From: Rhodobiaceae bacterium UBA6963 | GTDB taxonomy: Bacteria > Pseudomonadota > Alphaproteobacteria > RS24 | Length of the DNA stretch: 12,153 nucleotides | NCBI GenBank assembly: GCA_002450335.1 | Contig: DJZB01000027.1 | Span: forward strand, 9,406-21,558 | Direction: 5' to 3' | In this document: one piece after another, positions 6,813 through 12,153 of the stretch | Layout of the letters: each line of letters begins with the position of its first letter | Numbering within the stretch: the first letter of the stretch is position 1 | Position numbers and translations under genes: made by a program | Notes under the pieces: model-generated | What the model was told of the DNA's origin: nothing | The model's input: only the letters and a program-made list of their open reading frames with translations | Database searches by the model: none

Positions 6813-7520
6813 TCACTTTCCGTTCATGAGGGACAGAAAATCCACCAGATTATCTATTTCATAATGTATGTGCCCGCCATCAGCGCCTTCATGCCCGATT
6901 TTGGCATGTTGCGGTGCATCATCTGATAATTTGGGTTTCAACCAAACAGTCGTCATGCCCAACTCATGCGCAGGTAACAAATTACGCGCCATATCCTCAA
7001 AAAAAATAGTTTCATCCGGGTTGATGCCATAATTGGCAATTAACTTGTGATAAACATTCTTGTCGGGCTTTGGAACATAGTCCGCCGCGCGGATATCGAA
7101 AATATCATCAAAATGATGCAAGACGCCAAGGCGATCGCTTACTCTTTCAGCATGTTTTTGTGTGCCATTGGTGAAAATATATTTTTTACCTGGGAGATTG
7201 TCGAGCGCGGAGGAAAGCTCAGGGTCCGGCGCAAGCGGTGAGACATCAATGTCATGCACAAAATCGAGAAACTCGTCCGGTTCCAGTCCGTGGAATTGCA
7301 TCAGGCCTGACAGGGTCGTGCCATATTCCTTCCAATATTTTTTCTGGATAAAAAACGCCTCATCATGTGTCAGCCCAAGTTTTTCTTCAATGAATGCAGT
7401 CATGCGCACATCTACATGAGCGAATAAATTCTTTTCAGGCGGGTACAGCGTGTTGTCGAGGTCAAACAGATAGACGGTTTGGGCTCCTATAATTGGTGTA
7501 GGGGAAGACTTATTACTCAA
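6813..7520 (-). CDS. HAD-family hydrolase, pyrimidine 5'-nucleotidase (Sdt1-like) type
   Basis: The protein belongs to the haloacid dehalogenase superfamily. Motif I is FDLDNTLYPPE (nucleophile D20, acid/base D22), motif II IFTNGT (T117), motif III the lysine of VPKPD (K151) and motif IV IFFEDMARN (E175, D176). The DNTLYPPE and EDMARNL variants and the small helical cap are those of proteins annotated as pyrimidine 5'-nucleotidases related to yeast Sdt1. The real substrate is not shown by sequence. No ATG precedes motif I. I chose the TTG at 7520, which gives a 235-residue protein. It overlaps the upstream gene's 3' end by eight bases (TTGAGTAA), suggesting coupled translation, although only a weak GGA lies upstream. 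A TTG at 7556 would add 12 residues that merely re-read the upstream gene. In many alphaproteobacteria a gene of this type sits beside dapD. Confidence 0.87.
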   Translation of the reverse strand: MSNKSSPTPIIGAQTVYLFDLDNTLYPPEKNLFAHVDVRMTAFIEEKLGLTHDEAFFIQKKYWKEYGTTLSGLMQFHGLEPDEFLDFVHDIDVSPLAPDPELSSALDNLPGKKYIFTNGTQKHAERVSDRLGVLHHFDDIFDIRAADYVPKPDKNVYHKLIANYGINPDETIFFEDMARNLLPAHELGMTTVWLKPKLSDDAPQHAKIGHEGADGGHIHYEIDNLVDFLSLMNGK

Positions 7521-8556
7521 AACGCATAATCCATTTCTGTTCTTTACCGGTGTCAATTTTCATAAAGCCGGTTTTGTCGAAACCTTTTTCGGCGCATTCA
7601 TTCCGCCCTTCAATTGTGAAGCGTGTCGGTTTGGTGCACAGATTAAATGTCCCGCCCCAGATGAGTGGCTTGCCACCTTGTAAAAGCGGCTTTCCTTGTT
7701 TATCGACAGCTTCCGCATAAACAAAATAATATCGGTCCAGCAATGATTTATTGATGGCTCTAATACACTCATCGGAGGGAATTTTAAGCCAGCCCTGAGT
7801 GGTGAAATTATCTTTGCTGACAAATCCAATCGCCGACCAGACAAGATGGGGCGTGTCATTGCAAAGTTGGAGACCGCGCGTCTTGCTTGTTTCTTCTGCC
7901 TCTTCAAATAGTTTGGCGAGAAGGCTTTGTGTAATTGTTTTGCTCTGTTTGAGGTCATTCTTATTTTGAAAATCTTTGAGTGAGTCTCGTGTGCGACGTC
8001 CGGCAAAACCGTCAATAACACCAATTTCATAACCGATATCGGATAGTAATCTTTGCGCCCCAGCAACTTGCGCTTGTTTCCGGTTGAAATTATAGGACTC
8101 CGAAAAGAAAATCTGGTTCTTCTTGCTTGAATACTCCGCAGGAGAGAAATCCGCAGCTACATAGCCACGCTTTCTGCATTCGCGGCGGCCATTTATGTCA
8201 AAATTTGTGTCATTGCGGATACAAAAACGCTCGGCGCCCGTAAAGTTTTGAACATCCCCCGCATGCACTTTTAAAGATCTTGCATAGACGAATAATTCAG
8301 CGCCGCTTGAGGGTGCTTGCGGTGCCGCTTCACATTTACCGGGGAACATTTTGACCCAGCCTTTGCTCTGGCTCGCATTGCCATCTTGTACTGCGGTGGC
8401 TGCTTCCAGCACATAGCTGGTGTAGTTACACAATTTGACGGTTTCTGCGGTAGCTGAATTTAAGCTAAAGATATTTGCCAACACACACGCAAACAGGGCC
8501 CAAGCGACCAGAATAGTGCTGCCCCACATGCCACGACTTTTTACACGGATAACCAT
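7513..8556 (-). CDS. Secreted DUF1036 protein with two DUF1036 units around a peptidoglycan-binding-like segment
   Basis: The product is 347 residues and of unknown function. Residues 1-37 look like a signal peptide: basic MVIRVKSRG, a hydrophobic core, and a likely cut after NSATA, before E38. Two related units follow. Unit 1 (about 41-137) has cysteines 43, 75, 112 and 127; unit 2 (about 230-332) has cysteines 232, 264, 307 and 321. In both, the order is LCN(Y/D)T, GW(V/L)K-x-(F/P)-x3-C, (F/L)C, then F-x-I-x-GR-x-EC and a G(Y/F) block. This is the pattern I associate with DUF1036. Between them, residues about 166-202 (AQRLLSDIGYEIGVIDGFAG, then RTRDSLKDFQ) match the PG_binding_1 type fold. 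Eight paired cysteines in an exported protein suggest disulphides. The ATG at 8556 has GAAGG (8567-8571) ten bases upstream and lies 13 bases after the argB stop. It is co-transcribed with argB and the HAD gene. Confidence 0.82.
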   Translation of the reverse strand: MVIRVKSRGMWGSTILVAWALFACVLANIFSLNSATAETVKLCNYTSYVLEAATAVQDGNASQSKGWVKMFPGKCEAAPQAPSSGAELFVYARSLKVHAGDVQNFTGAERFCIRNDTNFDINGRRECRKRGYVAADFSPAEYSSKKNQIFFSESYNFNRKQAQVAGAQRLLSDIGYEIGVIDGFAGRRTRDSLKDFQNKNDLKQSKTITQSLLAKLFEEAEETSKTRGLQLCNDTPHLVWSAIGFVSKDNFTTQGWLKIPSDECIRAINKSLLDRYYFVYAEAVDKQGKPLLQGGKPLIWGGTFNLCTKPTRFTIEGRNECAEKGFDKTGFMKIDTGKEQKWIMRFE

Positions 8557-8569
8557 CTCAGCTGTGCCT

Positions 8570-9532
8570 TCAAGAAACGAGTGTACCAGCCCCAAGGGCT
8601 GTGAAAAGCTCCAAAAGAATAGCATGCGGGATCCGGCCATCAAGAATCGCTACAGCTTCCACACCGTTTTTCCGAGCTGAAATTGCGGTGCCCAGCTTAG
8701 GTATCATGCCGCCAACGGCTGTACCGTTTTTGATAAGTGCATTGGCCTGACGCAAAGTGAGGTGTTCAATCAACGCACCTTTTTTATCCAGCACACCGGC
8801 CACATCGGTTAACATGAGTAATCTTTCCGCTTCAATAGCGGCGGCAATAGCCCCTGCTGCTGTATCGGCATTAACATTGAAGGTCTGGCCGCTCCGGGAT
8901 GTTGCAACAGGTGCAATTACCGGAATCGCATCAGATCTGGCGAGGTCATACAGCACTTCAGGGTTTACCTTTTCAGGCTCTCCTGCAAAGCCGATATCAA
9001 TCACCTTTTCAATATTACTGTCAGGATCACGGGTTTTGGCTTTTGTTTTCTTGGCGACCAACAAATTACCATCTTTACCGGACAGGCCAATGGCTCTCCC
9101 ACCGGCCTGATTGAGCGCCGTAACAATCTGTTTATTAATAGAACCTGCGAGTACCATCTCGACAACTTCCATCGTTTTCCCGTCTGTTACTCTTAGGCCA
9201 CCTGCAAATTTACTTTTCATGCCCAGTCTTTGAAGCATTTCAGCGATTTGCGGGCCTCCACCATGCACCACAACCGGATTAATGCCGGCCTGTTTCAGCA
9301 GAACAACATCGCGGGCAAAAGCCGCTGAAAGTTCAGGGTCACCCATGGCATGTCCGCCATATTTAATGACGACGGTTTTTTTATCATAGAGTTGCATGAA
9401 GGGCAGGGCTTCTGTCAGCACATGCGCTTTCTCCAACCAATCGGCATGCTTCCCCGATTTTGAGGTTGTGGAGTTACGTTGCGTTGTTTTGCTCAGCTTT
9501 GTTTTACTCTGTGTGGACTTTCTAGGTGCCAT
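8570..9532 (-). CDS. argB: Acetylglutamate kinase
   Basis: ArgB phosphorylates N-acetylglutamate, the second step of arginine synthesis. Amino acid kinase motifs are clear: VVIKYGGHAMG (K57), VVVHGGGPQI (88-96), NVNADTAAGAIAAAI (219-233) and VGGMIPKLG (K279). The segment DWLEKAHVLTEALPFMQLY (31-49) corresponds to the N-terminal helix that in characterised hexameric, arginine-inhibited kinases links dimers. Feedback inhibition by arginine is therefore likely here (inference). Residues 2-28 are an unusual Lys/Ser/Thr-rich basic tail before that helix. There is no ATG between the tail and the helix, and AGGA (9542-9545) lies nine bases before the ATG at 9532, so the tail appears to be translated. 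engB ends 19 bases upstream and the DUF1036 gene starts 13 bases downstream. Confidence 0.96.
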   Translation of the reverse strand: MAPRKSTQSKTKLSKTTQRNSTTSKSGKHADWLEKAHVLTEALPFMQLYDKKTVVIKYGGHAMGDPELSAAFARDVVLLKQAGINPVVVHGGGPQIAEMLQRLGMKSKFAGGLRVTDGKTMEVVEMVLAGSINKQIVTALNQAGGRAIGLSGKDGNLLVAKKTKAKTRDPDSNIEKVIDIGFAGEPEKVNPEVLYDLARSDAIPVIAPVATSRSGQTFNVNADTAAGAIAAAIEAERLLMLTDVAGVLDKKGALIEHLTLRQANALIKNGTAVGGMIPKLGTAISARKNGVEAVAILDGRIPHAILLELFTALGAGTLVS

Positions 9533-9551
9533 GTCATCGTTTCCTGATTGA

Positions 9552-10256
9552 TTAGGCTTTATACCCTATTGCGGGCAAATCAACCAGCCCGGCAATCTCG
9601 GCTTGAAGCAAATTAATGCCGTGGCCTTTGACCGCCGAGGTGGCAATCATCTCAGGGTGTGCCGCCGGCCTTTTTGCAAGCGCGGTTTGCATCGTTTGAA
9701 GTGTCGCTGCCAACGCATCTTGTTTGGGTTTATCCGCTTTAGTTAACACAATCTGATAAGACACTGCCGCTTCGTCGAGTAAATTCAGAATATCAATATC
9801 ATTTGACTTTAGGCCGTGTCTCGCGTCGATCAAAACAAACACGCGCCGTAAATTCATCCGCCCGCGCAGATAACTTCTAAGGAGTTTGTTCCAAGCCGCG
9901 ATTTTAGATTTTGACTCCTTGGCATAGCCATAGCCCGGCATATCCACCATCCATAGCGCATGGCCGGCTTCGTTAATAATTTCATCACGTTCGGCGAGCG
10001 TAAAAAAATTTAATTCCTGCGTGCGTCCAGGTGTGGAGGAAGTGCGCGCTAAAGCCTTGTGTCCGGTTAATGCATTAATCAGGCTGGATTTGCCGACATT
10101 GGAACGTCCGGCAAAAGCTATTTCAGTAAGGTCGGCATTTGGCAGACCGCTGACATCGACAACACCAAATTTGAAGTTACAGGGTTGCGCAAATAACCAC
10201 CGACCTGCGGCAAGTCTTTCGGCTTCAGCCGGATTGATTTCCTGATCCGGCATCAT
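9552..10256 (-). CDS. engB: Ribosome biogenesis GTP-binding protein EngB (YsxC/YihA)
   Basis: EngB is an essential TRAFAC-class GTPase needed for large ribosomal subunit assembly. With ATG at 10256 the protein is 234 residues. The GTPase motifs are G1 GRSNVGKSS (50-58), a G2 region TSSTPGRTQELNFF, G3 DMPGYGYA (from 105), G4 TKAD (172-175) and G5 TSAVKGHG. The TPGRTQ and DMPGYGYA blocks are diagnostic of this subfamily. The start lies inside the end of yidC (32-base overlap). Two adjacent ATGs (10256 and 10253) are possible; a GGGGG run (10259-10263) is better spaced for 10253. A TTG at 10283 is also in frame but unnecessary. The order yidC-engB-argB implies one transcript. Confidence 0.95.
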   Translation of the reverse strand: MMPDQEINPAEAERLAAGRWLFAQPCNFKFGVVDVSGLPNADLTEIAFAGRSNVGKSSLINALTGHKALARTSSTPGRTQELNFFTLAERDEIINEAGHALWMVDMPGYGYAKESKSKIAAWNKLLRSYLRGRMNLRRVFVLIDARHGLKSNDIDILNLLDEAAVSYQIVLTKADKPKQDALAATLQTMQTALAKRPAAHPEMIATSAVKGHGINLLQAEIAGLVDLPAIGYKA

Positions 10257-12090
10257 CGCCCCCGCTTTTTTTATTTTTGCCAAAACCTAAATTGGGCAAC
10301 AACTCGATGCTAGCACCGTGCCGGCTCATTATAACACCCTGCTGCATGAGTGACAGAAAGTTGTTCCATGCCCAGTAAATGACCAAGCCTGCAGGAAAGC
10401 TTGCGAGCAGGAAGGTAAACATAATTGGCATAAGTTGGAACACACGTCGTTGTACGGGGTCAGGTGCAGGCGGGTTCATTTGCATCTGAACAAACATGGT
10501 CAGACCCATAATAATCGGCCAGATGCCAATCATCAAGAATTGTGGAGGATCCCAGGGTATCACTCCAAATAGATTAAACAGAGAAGTTGGATCCGGCGCA
10601 GAAAGGTCGTTAATCCAGCCAAAGAAAGGTTGATGCCGCATATCAATGGTGACAAACAGGACTTTGTAAATTGAGAAAAAGACCGGAATTTGAATCAAAA
10701 TCGGTAAGCATCCCGCAAGCGGGTTGAGTTGCTCCTCCTTATAGAGTTTCATCATTTCCTGCTGTTGCTGCATTTTATCATCCGCATAGACATCGCGGAT
10801 ACGCATCATTTCCGGTTGAAGCTTTTTCATTTTTGCCATTGTGACATATGACTTATTTGCCAATGGAAAGAATGCCAACTTAATCAGAACCGTCACAATC
10901 AAAATGGATACGCCGTAATTGCCAAAAATATCATAGAATAAGGCAAGTAGTTTAAACATAGGTTTGGTCAGGAAGTAGAACCAACCCCAATCAATCATCA
11001 GGTCAAATTTCATAATGTCCTGATTATTGTAGTTGTCGATTAGCTTAACCTGTTTTGCACCTGCAAAGAGGCGACCTGTTGTTTCAATTTGTCCGCCCGG
11101 TGCAAGCTGTTTGGGAGCTAGAGAATACAGCGCTTTATAGGCATCACCCTTAGCGTTTTGGCTGCCTGTCAGGCGCCCTCTGAAAATTTCATTCTGTGGC
11201 GGGATCAGAGCTGTTGCCCAGTATTTGTCTGTTAAACCAAGCCAGCCACCTGTTGTTGTCATGTCAAAGGCAGGGTCTTCTCTCAGATCGCCATAGCTAA
11301 TTTCTTCCGACCCGTGCTCTGCTCCAAAGACCCCAATGCCGCCTTCATGCAGGACAAAGATTGGTGCATCCGGCACTGCGCCTAGGCGCGTAATGCGTCC
11401 ATATGGAAAAAGATTGAAAGCTGTCTCGCCGGTATTTTCAACTGATTGCGTGACCGTGAACATATAATATGCGTCCACGGAAATATTTTGTCTGAAAATC
11501 AGTCCGTTCGGCGCTTCATATTTAAGCGTTACGGGTGTCTCAGGTGTTAAAACTGAGCCGTTTTCAATGACCCAAAGAGTTGTGCTGTTGGGCATATTGT
11601 CGGCATTGCCGTCAGCGCTGTTCCAGCCGTAACTGGCTTGCCACGTATTATTATCTCCAAGAGTTGCATGTTCCAGCAATCTTACTGAGGGCGCGTTTTC
11701 CTCAAGAGATGTCGGGAAATTGATCAGTTCAATATCATCAAATCGCGCACCCATGAGGGCGATGCTTCCGGACAGCTCTGGAGTTTGGATTTTCAATCTT
11801 GGGGTGTTGGTAAACCCTTTGTCTATTGAGGCGACACCTGGTTGCTCATTGAGTGCGCCATTGCCTAAACCGCTCTCCAAACCAAGGCCTAAACCACTAA
11901 CTGTTGGCGCCACGACGTCGGATGCTTCATTTGCTTCAAGGCCGTTTTGTTGGCCTTCTAATTTTTGTAATTCAGCCTGTCTTGCCCGTTCTGCGGCTAG
12001 TTTGGGCTCAACAACAAAATATTGCCAACCGAGGAGAACAATCATGCACAAAAAAATGGCTGATAAAAAATTACCGTTTTTCTGATCCAC
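10225..12090 (-). CDS. yidC: Membrane protein insertase YidC
   Basis: YidC inserts and folds inner-membrane proteins, alone or with Sec. At 621 residues it is the Gram-negative form. It has an N-terminal membrane anchor (about 8-27), a Gly/Leu-rich linker (65-78) and the large periplasmic beta domain (about 98-350). The conserved insertase core follows from FDLMIDWGWFYFLTKPMFKL (362-381), with NYGVSILIVTVLIKLAFFP, LNPLAGCLPILIQIPVFFSI and the last membrane segments ending near 585. K404 occupies the place of the groove arginine (R366) of E. coli. A short Lys/Gly tail follows. Translation starts at GTG 12090, supported by AGGAG (12097-12101) six bases upstream, the best ribosome binding site in the window. 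It overlaps engB by 32 bases. Confidence 0.97.
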   Translation of the reverse strand: MDQKNGNFLSAIFLCMIVLLGWQYFVVEPKLAAERARQAELQKLEGQQNGLEANEASDVVAPTVSGLGLGLESGLGNGALNEQPGVASIDKGFTNTPRLKIQTPELSGSIALMGARFDDIELINFPTSLEENAPSVRLLEHATLGDNNTWQASYGWNSADGNADNMPNSTTLWVIENGSVLTPETPVTLKYEAPNGLIFRQNISVDAYYMFTVTQSVENTGETAFNLFPYGRITRLGAVPDAPIFVLHEGGIGVFGAEHGSEEISYGDLREDPAFDMTTTGGWLGLTDKYWATALIPPQNEIFRGRLTGSQNAKGDAYKALYSLAPKQLAPGGQIETTGRLFAGAKQVKLIDNYNNQDIMKFDLMIDWGWFYFLTKPMFKLLALFYDIFGNYGVSILIVTVLIKLAFFPLANKSYVTMAKMKKLQPEMMRIRDVYADDKMQQQQEMMKLYKEEQLNPLAGCLPILIQIPVFFSIYKVLFVTIDMRHQPFFGWINDLSAPDPTSLFNLFGVIPWDPPQFLMIGIWPIIMGLTMFVQMQMNPPAPDPVQRRVFQLMPIMFTFLLASFPAGLVIYWAWNNFLSLMQQGVIMSRHGASIELLPNLGFGKNKKSGGDDAGSGNQSG

Positions 12091-12096
12091 ACTTTA

Positions 12097-12101
12097 CTCC
12101 T
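12097..12101 (-). promoter_or_regulatory. Ribosome binding site deciding the GTG start of yidC
   Basis: On the minus strand AGGAG lies six bases before GTG at 12090-12088. No ATG occurs near the start of the yidC frame, so this site fixes the non-ATG start. Confidence 0.75.
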
Positions 12102-12107
12102 CTTGTT

Positions 12108-12153
12108 TTAATCACTGTTTGAAGAAACATTGCCTTGCGGCGCATTATAGATG
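12108..12153 (-). CDS. Possible 3' end of the gene upstream of yidC (cut by window edge)
   Basis: Read leftwards from the right edge, one minus-strand frame gives 14 codons (IYNAPQGNVSSNSD) and then TAA at 12110-12108, 17 bases before the yidC GTG. In alphaproteobacteria the gene in this place is usually rnpA (RNase P protein) or yidD, but 14 residues are too few to recognise either. A second minus-strand frame is also open here and runs on into yidC, so this frame is not certainly coding. Confidence 0.3.
   Translation of the reverse strand, partial: IYNAPQGNVSSNSD

Noticed and set aside
7560..8066. 168-codon minus-strand ORF in another frame
   Set aside because: It overlaps the DUF1036 gene, whose own frame has conserved motifs, a signal peptide and a ribosome binding site. 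The alternative product is basic and featureless.
8557..8643. ATG at 8643 as the start of the DUF1036 protein
   Set aside because: It would overlap argB by 74 bases and put 29 residues before an otherwise clear signal peptide. ATG 8556 has a ribosome binding site.
8757..9110. 117-codon plus-strand ORF
   Set aside because: It is antisense to argB, whose kinase motifs cover the same stretch. Its Ala/Ser-rich product is typical of reverse-strand shadow.
10257..10283. TTG at 10283 as the engB start
   Set aside because: Two ATGs nine and ten codons downstream follow a G-run, and the extra residues only re-read the YidC tail codons in another frame.
1..12153. Mobile element, prophage, defence system or CRISPR array
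   Set aside because: No transposase, integrase, terminal inverted repeats, spacer-repeat pattern or toxin-antitoxin pair was seen. Almost all the sequence is accounted for by housekeeping genes in a familiar order.

Overview
The window reads as core chromosome of an alphaproteobacterium of moderate GC. The evidence is gene order and protein flavour. A (dnaX-recR) ... def-fmt-truA ... dapE-dapD-HAD hydrolase-argB-engB-yidC block is, from general knowledge, typical of that class. ArgB has the long N-terminal helix form, and YidC has Lys where E. coli has the conserved Arg. The order or genus cannot be fixed from the sequence alone. No rRNA, tRNA, CRISPR array, insertion sequence or phage gene is visible. 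No gene-free stretch exceeds about 100 bases.

Layout, left to right. (1) Plus strand: the 3' end of dnaX (entering from the left edge) followed 20 bases later by recR, forming a replication/recombination pair that lacks the ybaB/ebfC gene usually found between them. (2) Minus strand: a lone rmuC, convergent with recR. (3) An 88-base divergent gap (2338-2425) with a tandem 15-base repeat and a candidate def promoter. (4) Plus strand: def-fmt-truA, for protein N-terminal formylation/deformylation and tRNA modification; fmt and truA overlap by ATGA. (5) Minus strand, transcribed leftwards from the right edge: yidC, engB, argB, a secreted DUF1036 protein, a HAD nucleotidase, then after a 97-base gap dapD and dapE. 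The genes from yidC to the HAD gene abut or overlap and look like one operon. dapD-dapE are joined by a one-base overlap and may have their own promoter. dapE runs 13 bases into the 3' end of truA.

Functionally the window combines genome maintenance (DnaX, RecR, RmuC), translation start and tRNA maturation (Def, Fmt, TruA), membrane protein insertion and ribosome assembly (YidC, EngB), arginine synthesis (ArgB) and the succinylase branch of lysine/diaminopimelate synthesis (DapD, DapE). The one poorly characterised product is the exported protein at 7513-8556. It has two matching four-cysteine DUF1036 units on either side of a peptidoglycan-binding-like segment and is the best candidate for something undescribed. 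I do not see a novel multigene system. The remaining points are small: a possibly leaderless def, a basic tail on ArgB, an acidic insertion in Def and several non-ATG or overlapping starts.
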